Made by a program: the position numbers and the translations under genes | Shown: positions 43,806 to 56,505 of the stretch, one piece after another | Layout of the letters: each line of letters opens with the position of its first letter | Numbering within the stretch: position 1 is the stretch's first letter | The notes under the pieces: model-generated | What the model was told of the DNA's origin: nothing | Seen by the model: the letters and a program-made list of their open reading frames with translations, nothing else | The model's database searches: none | Source of the DNA: Microdochium bolleyi | Taxonomy: Eukaryota; Ascomycota; Sordariomycetes; Xylariales; Microdochiaceae | Assembly (NCBI GenBank): GCA_001566295.1 | Contig: KQ964247.1 | Coordinates: 1,426,001 to 1,490,000 of the forward strand | DNA: 64,000 nucleotides | Direction of reading: 5' to 3'

Positions 43806-46800
43806 ATGTCACACCTTACCGGTCCAGTGCCGAGAACGCGACGCCGTGCCCCAACGGCTTGTCGATCGTGAGTCTCATTCAGTAAATGTGACTTCCCCAT
43901 GCTCTGAGGAGTTGGGTGGCCCAGTCTGTTCGTGAAGCTCACTTTGGATTACAGATGTCGGAAGCAGCGTAAAAAGTGCATCCACAACGGTCTCGAGCCA
44001 TGTCAGTCCTGTGTCGAGGCAAATCTCGCCAACGAGTGGTGTGTAACGACTTCGAGCCAAAAGCTTCTGTACCGGCATCTTATTCACGAGAATCTATTAG
44101 CGAGTATACCTCACGTGGCGAGCAAAACGTAGACCGTCAACATCGTCACCCACGCCAAAGACGAACAGACCGAGGTGTCAGGAACAACAGCGTCCCTCTA
44201 CCGCGGGGTCCAGATGGTGGAGTTGCAGGTTCGCGACAGCAGCAGCTCGTGATATCACCACGGAACTTGCTGCCAGACACTAATACTATCATGGTCGGCG
44301 TCGATGCATTCTTCCGCAAGTTCAACCAGCTCAGCTTTCTCCAGAGCGACACATTTGCGCAGCACGTCCGCGAGGATGCCAGTTCCATCTCTTCGTTCCT
44401 GCTATGCAGTATCCTCGCCGTGTCAGCTCGATACGTCCGGAGTCTCAGGGATCACTACGGTAGTGCACAACACGCTGTACACGATCTTACCGATAGGGCC
44501 GAGCAGGCTTCAAGGCTCGAAGTGTTCGAGCAGGCGACGCTTGAGAGGTGTCAGGCGTTCTTCCTCCTTAGTATTGCACAGCAAGGCAGTGGTAGGCAAC
44601 AGGCTAGCTACGTAAGCTATGATTCTCTTCGACGTCGCATGTAATCGCATCATTGTTGACGAATCATTGACAGACCTCTGCCAGCGTGGCTCTCAGCATG
44701 GCCGTGACGCTTGGCCTACACCGCGAAGAGACGTATGCTGGGTTGATGTGTTCACGTGTCCGACAACCGAGAATGCACGCTGAGTCGGCAAGGCGAACCT
44801 TCGTGAGTTGAGATTGCCGAATCCTTGTAAGAAGAGATTTAGTGCTACTAGTCGCTAACACCTGGCAATCTGTTGGACTGTATTCCAGTGGTATATTTAT
44901 TGTAAGCCCAGCGAGAGACTTTTTGTTATGAGGGACTTCCCAGGCTGACCTGTCCACCAGGCCTCAATGACTCAATCAGCGGACTCGACCGACCCTTGAC
45001 ACTTCCACGACAAGACATTAGCACCTACCACCTGAGCGATGATGGCGCATTCGACAGCCGCACGAGCACCTCTGCTTTTTCTCTGGAGAGTCATTCCGCG
45101 ACGACTTCACAAAGCAGACTGAACGTTCTCAGGCCTCCATCACTAGCGTCGTACTTGCAGATTCTCGACATATGGGGTGCTGTGGCGCGATTGTTCGCCA
45201 GTAAAGACACGTCCGGTGCGCCGCCGAGGTCAGAACGCTTTGCTGAGCTGTTGCGGCGGCTGGACGAGTGGGACCGAAACCGCCCTTTGGACCAGGCTTT
45301 TGCAGCATCACTCGTGGGAGGCTATCGGACTCAGTTTCTTGATCTGGTAGGTGATCGATCTTCCACGGTGTTGAGAAGTACTCATGAAGCTATGGAGCTG
45401 ACCACAGTCCAGGCCTACCTCGAAACCAATGCAACATTTCGTCTCTGTCATGTGGTGTTGCGGAAGATGTATCTTGACGAGTACGTATCGGGTTGCTGTC
45501 CGCACCTCAATGTCCATGTATATGCTCACTAGTTTCGCAGGTTGGTCCAGCGCCCCAAAGGTTGCCCTTTGCTCTCAGATGAGCAGGCGGAGATGTACCG
45601 AGGTGTACTGAGAGAACTGTTCGCTCAAGTTGGGCATCTTTACCAGATTTTGGATGTCAGGTTCGAGTCAGGGCCACCAGAGGACAAGGTCGGAAGCATT
45701 TTAACCGTAAGTCAACTTGGGTCGAGATTGAGGCCGGTAACTAATGGACCACTTAGTGCTTCCAGCTCTACACGGTCGGCATCATGGCCACCTACCTCTG
45801 GGCATGTCCTTACAGTATGTGTAGTCGATCGTGCCACTAGTACCTGCGGCTAACTTTCAGTGGCAGTTGATGGCCAGGTCACGATGTCGAATGTGTTGGC
45901 CCAGGAGAGAGTACGAGACGATGCATTACGAATACATGCACGAGTATTGTGTTTGCTTCAATCATGCCAGGATGTCTGGCCCACGGCTGGATCCTGGTTA
46001 GAGGACATGGAGAGATGCCACCGCGACCTCGATACGAGGACATTTCTGGCCGGTATCGGCCCGCTGTTCGTCAAGGTCAGTTGTTTGAATTCATTATCCG
46101 ATATCACGTTCGGTATTCTAATGCGTCGGACACACGATAGGATGCACAGCGCTGGGCTGACACAGAATCATCCGCTGCGTATCCTACACGCCGGCATCTG
46201 GGGGAAGACCCAGCACCGAGGCAGTGGCCATACGTAGTCAGTGATCATTCATCTCGGCTGGCTCCTTTGCACAACATACAAAGGTTCGGCGGTGCGGAGG
46301 CGCTCTCGTTGCCGCCATTGAAGGGTGATCAGTGTCATTCATCGTCTCAAATACCGCCCTCGCTGTCCACACCTCCTTCCATAAGACCTCCGAGCCAGGG
46401 CACTGTTACGGCAAGCTCGTACTTCCAAGACAGCTGTCCCCAGGCATCTGCCGAACATAAACACAACACGCACTTCCAGGTTATCCTCGACCACAGACCA
46501 CATCATCCGCCGTCACGCAGCCCAGTGTCCCTCGGCGTCTCGCAAAGCCCATATCACTACGACCAGATGCCATCACTATATGCATCGCAGTACAGCTCCC
46601 AGCACTATGGCATGCGCGAGAGCTCCTGCTCCACACCACCCAAGGCACTCTCGGAGATAGCAGCCGCCGCCACCGCCGGACTATCTCAGCACGGCGGCGG
46701 CGGCGAGCACAATGGTGAAGACAACGAGATGATCCGCGGCGACGGCTTCGAGAGAACCCTCAGGGGGTTTCTCAGGACAGGTGCTCTGTGGGCTGCTGCG

Positions 46801-47040
46801 AGCGATGCAGAAAACCCTACGACCCGTCCGCGGGACGCAGTCGGTGCACACGTACCCGGTTACAACTCAACAGCTGCTGTGAGCTCCAGTGCTGGTGGCG
46901 GGGGCGGCGGTGGCGGCCACGAATCCACGGGCGTCAGCACGCACAACCAGGCACCTTCCTCTCATGCGTCGTCCACCCTGAGCCGGCGCGATGAGAGGGG
47001 CAGCGTGGGTACTGCCGACACGAGTGTGTCATCGAACTGA
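43806..47040 (+). CDS. Zn2Cys6 fungal-specific transcription factor, ten exons, 885 aa
   Basis: This is a nuclear regulator binding DNA through a binuclear zinc cluster; its targets are unknown. Exons are 43806-43867, 43955-44038, 44101-44611, 44674-44802, 44889-44901, 44961-45480, 45541-45706, 45757-45814, 45861-46075 and 46141-47040; all nine introns are GT-AG and the frame closes (2658 nt). Splicing rebuilds the cluster C19-X2-C22-X6-C29-X7-C37-X2-C40-X8-C49 (CRSCRKQRKKC ... CQSC ... C). The middle homology region follows: VALSMAVTLGLHREETYAG and ESARRTFWYIYCLNDSIS, then GLDRPLTLPRQDIS, which are classic for the fungal_trans domain. One exon is only 13 nt (44889-44901, encoding WYIY). The last ~290 residues are low complexity (His/Pro/Ser-rich, a Gly run near the end). 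No neighbouring metabolic cluster hints at its pathway. Confidence 0.9.
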
Positions 47041-48100
47041 TGGGGCGCCAGACTCTCGGGATAGCGGAGCAGAGCAGCTCCCCCGACGTGAGGATCGCAT
47101 GGACGGAGCTGCCCATATCTGGCATGGTGTTTCTGTGGTCACGGTGGAGCCTCCGGGGGTCATGTCAGCGTTCGTGGATCGTGCCTGCTTGTCGCCTGCG
47201 ATTCCAGACCTCTGCTGTCCTTTTTTGACTTCCATTTTCCTTGTGACCTCGACCCCGCCGGTCGTATATTAGTGGTGGTTGACATATACATATACACAGC
47301 ATTTTGAAATGCAGGCCTGGAAGCATATTGTGGTGTCAGGCGCACATGTCATCTTTGCAACATTGAAGCACGTTCCGCAGTCTCTTTGTCAGTACGTTGC
47401 TTCTCGCTGGGCGTCTCCTGTGCGTCGTCTGCCTTGCATGGCGAGCTTTGGTACTGGCACTGTTGTCACCGGGAGATGAAAGAAGACTCATGGTGAGGAA
47501 CAACACGATGAGTCCGAAGCACGATGTAATGAAAAGAGAGAACATTGTGTAGTTTTAACATCGTGTTTCATTGGTGACAGGGAACCTCGTTGGCAGTAAC
47601 CCTATTTCCGTTTCTTTCTTTGGACATCTTAATAAAGTCCTTCTTACATGAATTCATCAGGCCCGCGACGTATCATCGCGCAGGGCTTACATGATTATAC
47701 TCTACTCTAGCAGGGGATCAGCGTGGTGGTGGTGTGGTGGATGACGTTGGGGGGTGGGGGAATCGCATTTCTTCGTTATCTCTTATGTCGAATGGAGAAA
47801 ACCCAAGAAAAGACCAGGATGGGACAAAATAAAATAGAAAGAGATCGGCTGTCAAATATAGGGGGGTTACATGAAGGGGGATCAGTCGGATCTCTATAGG
47901 TGATGTGGCGTTGGGGAATCAGGTTATGCTTGGTGCTGCGAATTACGATGATGCTGGATGGGGTTTATGTACAGGTGGATGGGAGGGGAAGAAGGGGAGT
48001 CTTTTCGGCAGGTGAACGGAGAAAGAATCGCCTTCCCTGACGCCAATTGGTACGAGCGATGCGAGTCGAAGTCTTTCATTCTGGTTCAAGGTGAATTCGA
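47041..48100. other. Intergenic region between convergent genes
   Basis: This is the 3' flank of the zinc-cluster factor (+) and of importin beta (-). It contains G-rich and A-rich simple stretches near 47735-47760 and 47790-47840. No gene is seen. Confidence 0.55.
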
Positions 48101-51100
48101 TTACGCCTGCATGACGGATGTGGTGCCGCCGACTTGACGCTTCACCTGCTCCCTGGCCCATCTAGCGGTTTCGATAGTGCGGGGGCCGAACTCGCGGTTG
48201 GTCTTGGTCTCCTTGATCAACGTGGTGAGCCAGTCTTGCCTGAAGGCATCGGCCAACTCGCCGTTAGGGAATGCATCGGCAAGATCGCTATGGCATGTTA
48301 GCATTACTAGAAGCTGAAGCAGGGTGCGCCGTGCAGAGCGGACTTACCCAATGACGCCCATGGATGAGCGCATCAACGCCTCGCTGCGGTTCATGTCCTG
48401 AGAAATGAGGTTGAGCAGCTCAAAGATGGTGCGAACGTGCTCCTGCAGGATTTGAGCTGTGGCAGAAAGTCAGTGATCTATTCGCACCCATGATCACGTG
48501 CGACGACTTACTCTTTCCGCTGGACTTCATGGCACCAATAATGCCACTCCATGCGTCCATAATGCCCTCGCGAAGCGAGATGACGTAGTCGTACAACTCA
48601 TATGAACCATCAGGCGAGGCAGTGACGGTAGCCGCCTGCTGGAGTACCTGCGCAACGACGGAGAGGTAGATCTCGAAGTGGCCGCCGATAGCCGCGGCAA
48701 TGTCGCCGAAGCACTGGAGAATGGCAGGCTTGAACTGGTTGGCCAGGGAGGCGCTCTGCATGGATCGTGTTAGCGCTGGACAAGGTAGGAAGTGCGGGCA
48801 TATCATCACTTACGCGAAGGTTGTTGAGCAAGTGGTTCATGAAGTTGTCGCAGTATGGCTGGCTGCGCTCGCCCATGGATCGAGTAATGTCACTAACAAG
48901 GCCAATAGCCATGGAGCACAGACTGGGCTCCTCCTGGTTGGCGAGCGCGTTGTTCAAGAAGGGGCTGAAGGCGTCCATGTACTTGACAAAGTCCTCCTCC
49001 ATGGCGTTCGCCAGGCCACTGATGGTGGCGAAAATGGCCTCAGGTACACTGGATTTGCCGCTGACGCTGCTGAGCATCTGGAGGGCTACCTGCATGATGC
49101 GGTCGCCCTGAGGGGAGATCTCCTTCTCCAAGCGCTGGATGATCGCCTGCAGGACTGTGCTGAGACTTGTCTGCATCTCTTCCAACGCAAACTTGTCCTC
49201 GATGCTGACAACCTGGGTTTGCAGAGGGACGGTCTCCTCCAGCCGCTTGATGATGACGTCGGAGAGCTGAGCGATGGCGGGGAAGCTGTCGAGAGCAGCA
49301 TGCGTCACGAAGGCGCTGAGAACTTCGTAAGCAGTGGTTCGCACGGTTGTCTCGGAGCCGGCCTGGCCAGTGACCTCGAGGACGGTCTGAACGCTCTGGT
49401 TGAAGTGGCCGGTCAAGGGGTTTGAAGAGGCCTCAAAGTCACCAGAGAACCGCTCCGCCAAGTTCATCAGAGCCCAGCAGCATGACGCGGCCATCTTCGG
49501 GTTGTGAACACCAGCGAAGAGCGCACGGACGAGGGGATCAAGGTGAGTCGCAGGGTCGATGGCCTCAGAGCAGGCCTCGGTTATCCGGCCGAGCGCATAG
49601 GCAGTGGAGTCCTTCACAATGATGTTGCTGTCGTCCATCATGGTGATGAGGATAGGGAGAGCCTGCTTTACTATGGGCTTGAGAACAGTCTCGTCTGGCC
49701 CCTCCATGATGGCACCAAAGGCGGCAACGGCAGCCTCTCTGTAGTGCCAGTCCTCAGACCGCAGGTGCTGCTCGACAAACTGGATGACAGGTGGGATGAT
49801 GTTGGGACCAACGGCCTGAGCATAGAGCTGGAGTGACTGGTAAGCGGCCCGCGCTAGGTTGTACTCATCGTCGGTGGCGTCCTCATCCTGCTTGGTGAGA
49901 AGCTGCAGAAGGGTAGGGACAACCTCGTTGGTGGCAACCCGAGCGAAGTTGTAGAAGGGGCGCATCTGGTCGGAGCTCTCGACCATCGCATTGTCGTCCT
50001 CGATGCTGATTTCCTCTTCGCACACTGTACTCCAGAACTCAACAGCGAGCTTGGCGACGTCCTCATCCTCGTTCTTCATGCCAAGGATCGTGAGGCCGAA
50101 CAGTGCCTTCTCCATGTAGAAACGCATGTTCTCGTAGTAGAGTCCCATGATGCGGTTGAGGCAGCCGAAGGCGCCCTGCTGAATGCGAGAGTCGTCGGCC
50201 TGTGTGGCTTCGCAGACAACCTGCATGATGTAGTTGCGCTCGCCCTCGTGCTTGAAGTTGCTTCCGACGAATTCGAGAGAGTCACCGAGAGCGGAAATGG
50301 CGGATAGCCGCACCTCGCCGTTGGTTTCTTCCTTGCGGGCACCCTGGACGACGGCTGTGAGAATGGCGTTCGAGTGTGCGACCAAAGCCGCGCGAAGCTC
50401 GGTATCTTGCGTCTCGCAGATATAACCGATACATGTCAATGAAGCTTGCCTCGTGTGGGCCGCAGTGCTGTTCACGTTGGCGACAAGTGTTGTCAGGAGA
50501 TCCTCCCACTGAGCCCGGGGCAGCTCGATGGCGGCGATTGCCGCGATGACTTGGGCGGCAGCCTGGCCTGCTTGTGAGCTCTCGGCGCCGAGTGTCTCGA
50601 GGGCGAGGCTCTTGACACGAGTCTTTGTCTCTTGGTCTGTTTGTTGAAGCCACTTCGCTTGCAGCTCCTGCTGGCGGGCGAAGTCACGGGCGGTGAAGGC
50701 GTTCTTGAGTGCAAGACCAGCGGCAACACGGATGCCAGTATCGGTGCTGTTGTCCGCTAACGCTTGTACGAGGGTGGCTAGGTAGAGAGGCTGGGAGTAG
50801 AGAAACAATGTCAGCTATGAGTGCTCGGGTGGAGGCAGGCGTGGCTCTACAGGCCGGGAGGAGGGGCGAGATGTGGTGCCTGGCGCCGCTGGGAGGGAGG
50901 TGTCGCTTACGAAGTTGTTCTCGGCAGCCTGGGTGAGCTGCTGCTCAGCGCCAGTACGCGTCGCCGCATCTGAGAGCAAGGAAAAGAGAATGTCAGCCGT
51001 GGTGAAGTCAAAGGAGACGGAGGTGTGGAAGACGCGCGAACGGTGAAGAGAGGTGGGCAGGCAGCTGTGCGGGTGGAGGGCAGCTTTGACGAGACTTACC

Positions 51101-51151
51101 GGGCGACAGCGAGTTGCTGAGAACAGTATTGATGTCACCGTTGTCAGCCAT
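48101..51151 (-). CDS. KAP95: Importin beta-1 subunit (karyopherin beta), six exons, 875 aa
   Basis: The protein carries importin-alpha/cargo complexes through nuclear pores and is released by Ran-GTP. Exons are 51151-51100, 50969-50911, 50790-48814, 48755-48512, 48456-48348 and 48287-48101; joins are in frame (2628 nt) and the length matches yeast Kap95 (861 aa). The N-terminus spliced from three exons reads SLSPDAATRTGAEQQLTQAA, then ENNFPLYLATLVQALADN and GLALKNAF, typical of the importin-beta N-terminal HEAT repeat. Further landmarks are EFWSTVCEEEISIEDDN (acidic-loop region), HYREAAVAAFGAIMEG, and the C-terminal KTQILQEHVRTIFELLNLIS. HEAT repeats span the whole protein. It ends in QVKRQVGGTTSVMQA. 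Introns are 55-130 nt with standard signals. Confidence 0.96.
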
Positions 51152-52883
51152 GGTGTCTGGTCGTCCTGGATCTGGCTCAGAGGGTGTGGTTGTGGTCGAG
51201 TCCAAGACGTGGCCGCGCAGGAGGGAGAGTGGTTGTTGTATTATTTTGGCCCGCTGTTTGGGGGGAGGTGGGTTTTGGAGGGGAAGAGAGACCAACGACA
51301 GCCCGTCCCTGGAGTCGAAGGAGCAAGGTAAGGTACGGCGTACGGAGCACGGAGTACTTGGTGCTGGGAGTACCTTTGTACCGTTTAGTGCGAGAATGGG
51401 AGAAGGCAGCCACCAAACAGCTGTTTCAAGAGAGGGGAATTAGGTTGAGTTGGTGCACTTGCAGGAGCTGGTCAGAAGGAGCCCGCTTGGCAGCAATAAT
51501 GAGGACGAATAGTCTGGATCAAACAAAGAACTGAAGAGATTGCAGTGGAAGGAGCTCGGCGTCGAGGCAGGCAGGTTCTGAAATTGCAAGCTGCAAACGG
51601 TTGCCCTGGGAGAAGGCAATAACAAGAGTGGAGTTCGGGACAACATAAATAATGGACGGCACCGCCGCAGCGAACCCCTCGGCCAGCCAGCCAGTCAGCC
51701 AGCCAGCCATACAGACAGACAGACAGACAACTTGTGAACTCGAGGATGAGCCCTCTTGCGTGACCTGATAGGCCGCTGGGAAGCCTGCATGCCTTGTGCC
51801 GCAGCCTGCATCCCCCAGACACCGCTGCGCCATCGCTCCTCACCGTCATTCACACTCCGGGTCGAGCACTTGCAGCCTGCAGGCAGTCCCGAGCAGCAGA
51901 ACCCAGCGCTCTGGACGTCCACGGGTACCATGTATGTACTCCGTACGTCTGCTCATTCATTGCCTGGCAGTTGACGAGCGGGTCTGGCAGGTGAGTGCTT
52001 CTCTCCATCGTCCAGTGCACCGCGCACACGGCTCGAGTCACGTCCCGCAACCGCCGCCCGCCACTGGCCCAACTCGACCCCCAGCCATGGCCAGGAGACT
52101 CCGTAGATGCCACTTCCCACCGACACGCAAAGTTCACCTCGCGCTACATACATTCCCCAGTCCGATTGACCCTCGCGTTGCTCACGGGGTGGACAGTTGC
52201 GTGCAACAAGAAAACGATGCCGGGCTGCACCGCGTGCCCCTCCATCTCGGTTTTCACATGTCCCCCCTTTTTGCCCCTGGACTCTCAGCCCTGGCTGAAG
52301 TCATGGCGGGGTTCACAAGGAAGGGACTTTGGCGGGGATACAGTTTTCTGATTGCTTCCTTGCTCTCATCGCCGAGCCACATGCAATGCCCAGACCCCAT
52401 CTGTGTCTTGCAACTCGACATACAAACAAGCTGAATTCACAATGCTGCTCCTGTTTAGTCTCGACGTACCAAAAAACGCGATCACTTAAAACGCAGTCAC
52501 CTGTAGCTGGGCCATGGTTGTGAACTGCTGACCTGTCTGAACCTACCTGGCAACTTCACCCTCCCACTCACGGGGACCGGGCGACTCAATAGAGCCTCTG
52601 TGATGATTGGCACGTGACGCACCCGTGAGCCCCACCTAGAGCCTTTCTCAAGGCTCGGCCCCGCGCTAGTCCAATTTCGGCTCAGTCCTCCATGTCGGCT
52701 TTCGTTCCGTGATCGGCTAGCCAAGACTCCTGTCACTTACACACGAGAGCAGACCATCTCAAGCTCGTCCAGAAATCGATCTTTCGTGATATCTCAAAAA
52801 CAAATGGAGTATCTCCAATACACTTTTTTGCTGCAACCCCGATCCTCCCCCTTCGATTTCCACATTCCAATCACCTGAACATT
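51152..52883. other. Intergenic region with promoter of importin beta
   Basis: No gene is supported. The half next to 51151 is the importin-beta promoter and leader. A degenerate (CCAG)n/(ACAG)n tract occurs at about 51682-51730. Confidence 0.5.
51682..51730 (+). repeat. Tetranucleotide tract (CCAG)n then (ACAG)n
   Basis: Imperfect GCCAGCCAGCCAGTCAG units are followed by about five ACAG units. It is a simple-sequence repeat upstream of the importin-beta gene. Confidence 0.9.
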
Positions 52884-55114
52884 TTAGTTGCCATTTACCT
52901 TGGCCTCCAACTTCTCCACCAAACCCGACACGGCGGCGCCGCCGTTGGTCGTTATCTCGGGGTTCCCTGGCGTGTCGAGGGTGAGCTCGTCGAACTCTTT
53001 GCTCATAGACCGCTGGGGCAGGGGCTTGGGCAGGATAGGGCTCCCGGGCCGGCTGTGGACGATCTACATGCAAATAGTGTCAGCAGGCTGTGACCAATAC
53101 ACTTTGTTGCAGCAGGTTCGACCTGACTTCAAAATGGAAGAACCACGGGCGGATACGGGTCCAAGGGAGGAGAAACTCACGTTGCTGGCAGCGCCCAACA
53201 GAGCGATCAATGAACTTTGCACGACGTCCTCGTGGATGCCCACGCCCCAGATCTTCTGGGTCGAGGCGCCGACTGTGCACTCGATATACGTGGCGGCCTT
53301 GACGGTCGACTTGCCGTCCTGGTTGCCGCGGATGGCGTGCTCCTTGTAGTCGGCGACGTCGAGGTCGATGTTGATGCGCTTGAGGGCGTCGACGAGGGAC
53401 GAGATGGGACCGTTGCCGCGGCCGTGCAGCGCGTACTCGTTGCCGTCCATAGTGACAACGCCGTCGAACACACGGCCCAGGTTCTTGGTGTCCTGCGTCT
53501 TGCCTGGCGCGGGAGGGAGCGGGGAGGCGGACCGGTCAACGCTGATCGAGTAGTCGACGAGCTCGAACCGCGGGGCCGAGCGGCCGAGGAAGTACGTCTT
53601 CTCGAAGAGGTCCGTGATCTCGTCCGACAGGAGCTCGCGGCCCAGCTCGTCGGCGTGCTTCTGGATGACGCGGCTGAACGCGACCTGGAGGCCGCGCGGC
53701 AGGTCGAGCTCGAGCTTGCGCAGGATGATCCAGGCGGTGCCTCCCTTGCCGCTCTGCGAGTTGACGCGGATAATGGCCTCGTAGGTCCGGCCAATGTCCT
53801 GCGGGTCCAAGGGCAGATATGGGAGCTGCCAGTAGTCCTCGGTCTTCTTGCCCTCCGCCTCGCGCAACTGGAAGCCCTTCTTGATGGCGTCCTGGTGGGA
53901 GCCGCTGAAGGCGCAGACGACAAGGGAGCCACCGTACGGGGCACGCGGGTGCACGGGGATCTTATTGCACACCTCGACCGTGTCGATGACGCGCGTGAGA
54001 TCGGAAAAGTCAATGTTCGGGTGGATACCCTGCGTGTACAGGTTGAGGCCGAGGGTGACGAGGTCGACGTTGCCCGTGCGCTCGCCGTTGCCGAACAGGC
54101 AGCCCTCCACCCTGTCGGCTCCGGCCATCTGCGCGAGCTCAGCGGCGGCCACGGCACAGCCACGGTCGTTGTGCGGGTGCAGGGAGACGCAGATCTTCTC
54201 GCGCTCGGTGATATGTGTGCAGAAGTACTCGATCTGGTCGGCGTAGACGTTCGGGGTCGCCACCTCGACGGTGGCGGGAAGGTTGAAGATGATGGGGTTC
54301 TGCTCGGAGGGCTCCCAGGCGGCCTTGACGGCCTCGCAGACGCGGATCACGTAGTCCGGGTTCGTGTCGGAGAAGGTCTCCGGGCTGAATTCGAAGGCCC
54401 ACTCCGTGCCGGCGTGCTCCGGGTCGTCCTTGGTGATGGACCGGGCGTACTTGGCGCACGCCACGGCGCGCTCGACGGTCTCTTCCTCGGAGAAGTTGAA
54501 GACGATTCGCCGGAAGCACTCGCTCGTGGCGAGGTAGATGTGCAGAATGGCCTTCTTGGCACCCTTGAGGGAGTCGACGGTACGCTTGATGAGATCCTCA
54601 CGGCACGGGGCCAGGACCTGCAGCCACACGTCGTCAGGGACGACGCCAGGCGTCTCGACGATACGGCGGGTGAAGTCGAAGTCTGTCTGCGACGCGGACG
54701 GGAAGGCGACCTCGATCTCCTTGTAGCCGAGCTCTACCAGCATCTTAAAATACCTCCACTTCTCCTCGCCGTTCTGTCATTGTCCACGGTGGTTAATTTC
54801 TCTTTAACAGCCCAGTCCGCAGTGACTCGATCCAGCATGTGGCGCATGACGTACCATGGGGTCAACCAAGCTCTGGTTGCCATCTCTGAGATCAGTGGCC
54901 AGCCACCGGGGCGCCTTCTCAATCGTCTTGGACGGCCATTGCCGGTTGGGCAGGTTCAACGGCTTGAACGGCTTGTATTTCGTCGACGGGTCCTTGAGCC
55001 TAGAGATGTGGCACGCGAGTGACGCACACTGTCAGTTGGCTGCGCTCTCATGCTGCGTTGTCTTCCTAGTATTTGCCGTGTTCGCCATTGGTGTGGTCGA
55101 ACTTACATTGGCAT
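52884..55114 (-). CDS. LEU4: 2-isopropylmalate synthase, four exons, 641 aa
   Basis: The enzyme condenses acetyl-CoA and 2-ketoisovalerate, the first committed step of leucine synthesis. In fungi it is mitochondrial and partly cytosolic, and is inhibited by leucine. Exons are 55114-55107 (8 nt), 54999-54855, 54773-53181 and 53063-52884; all joins are in frame (1926 nt). The assembled start MPMLKDPSTKYKPFKPLNLP matches the conserved fungal N-terminus. WLATDLRDGNQSL (around 36-48) is the catalytic HMGL signature, EVAFPSASQTDFDF and SLHPHNDRGCAVAAAELAQ carry substrate and metal ligands, and GNGERTGNVDLVTLGLNLY is the second signature. The C-terminal LeuA regulatory domain includes ALHGRGNGPISSLVDALKRI. 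The last exon ends AKVNGN. An in-frame basic stretch without ATG extends upstream of 55114 (see finding). Confidence 0.95.
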
Positions 55115-56505
55115 CTTGCCTGTATTGTGGGAAAATCCCAGTCCGTTGTCCGATCGCGGGGCAGGCTTCGATTTTCGTGGTCGCAAGTTTGTCTCACGAC
55201 GGGCGCAAGGAGGGGTCTTTCGGAGGGGCAGCGGCCGGGGGGATGGTTGCTTGAAGCTTCGTTTGCGAGGGAGGACGAAGGGTCTGTCGAGAGACTGGTG
55301 GTGAGGTATCCAAGAGAACAGGAACAAGACCGAGCGGGAAGAAGCAACACTAAAGTAATAGTCCGAAGGTTGGGTCCCTGAAGCTGCTGAGAGGAATGAC
55401 GGCCAGTTTGCGCACTCGGGGCAATAATTTTGCTACAGGACCCGCGAACTGCCCCGGATTGCGGAGGGCTGTCCCCGCCCCAATTCCTCAGCATTGAGTC
55501 ACTTTGGAGTGAGCAGCAACGACACTGCGTCGACCTTGGAGCTTCTGGCCCGCAGGCGAGTCATGGCCCAACACCAGCACGCGCAAGGATGGCCAATTGT
55601 CGCTTTGCTGATTCGTTTACTGCAAGACACTTTATGCCGCTGCTTTCCGTGCTCGACACCAGACCGGGCCGGTGCGCGGGCAGGCGGACAAGTATGCAAA
55701 CATTACCAAAGATGATGCTCTCGGCCGAGTGATAGACTCCAATTGTCCAATCCGGCCACGAGGAGCATTGTAACCCTTTTGCAGAATTTCCTTGCCAATA
55801 TCATGAATTATCCCTTTACTGTGTGTCAAAAAGTTCTTCTTCCGAATTCGTAAGACAGTTCGCTGTGCAGCTTCACCTCACTCCCACCCATCACCGTACC
55901 AGCGGGCCCCCAATGGTCCGATCACGGGGCGGGGTCAGAAAGAAAAGCCACACCATCGTCATAAGGGCCTGCGAACGACAAAGCAGGTGCGGAGAAGATG
56001 CACTGCAACGCACGAGACGCACGAGACGCAAAAGATGGTGGGACGTATTGCCAGATACACTGTGTGATTGGTTTGGTGCTGACCCGGCACACCGACCGCA
56101 CCGGCTCCTTAGCCTGACTCTTGCCACTGTGATATGCTCAGTGAGCAATTGTTGGAGTTGCTCCAGGATAGTCACTGGATAACAGTTGTTTGTGTCTGAT
56201 ATCGCTGACTGTCACGAGAATCAGGGCGAATGCGGCTTGTTTGTTATGTCTTTCATCTCTTCCTCTACCAGAGGAGAGTCTCAATATGATTGATGTGGTT
56301 GCTATATACAAGCCTCTGCTGCACAGGGCTCGGGATACACTAAATAAATGTGCTCCTAAATATGGGTACAAGAGAAGGGTGTTATATGGAAAAAAGAGAA
56401 GTATCCGCGGTGCTGGTGCTTGCAGCCTGGATCTCTATACGCTATGCCATGATTAAAAGGAGACGCTGATATAAGAATGCACGTAGAAAATGTTGGTCTT
56501 GTTGT
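55115..56505. other. Intergenic region upstream of LEU4
   Basis: The part next to 55114 is the LEU4 leader: on the minus strand the frame stays open without ATG up to about 55327, and an acceptor-like CACAATACAG ends five bases before the ATG. The remainder, to the 3' end of the second ferric reductase at 56506, holds no supported gene. Confidence 0.5.

Noticed and set aside
48700..49425. 241-codon plus-strand ORF
   Set aside because: It is antisense to HEAT repeats of importin beta.
53217..55022. 601-codon plus-strand ORF across the leucine-synthase gene
   Set aside because: It is exactly antisense to a protein with strong family motifs and arises from high third-position GC. Its composition is Val/Asp/Arg/Leu-skewed with no motif.
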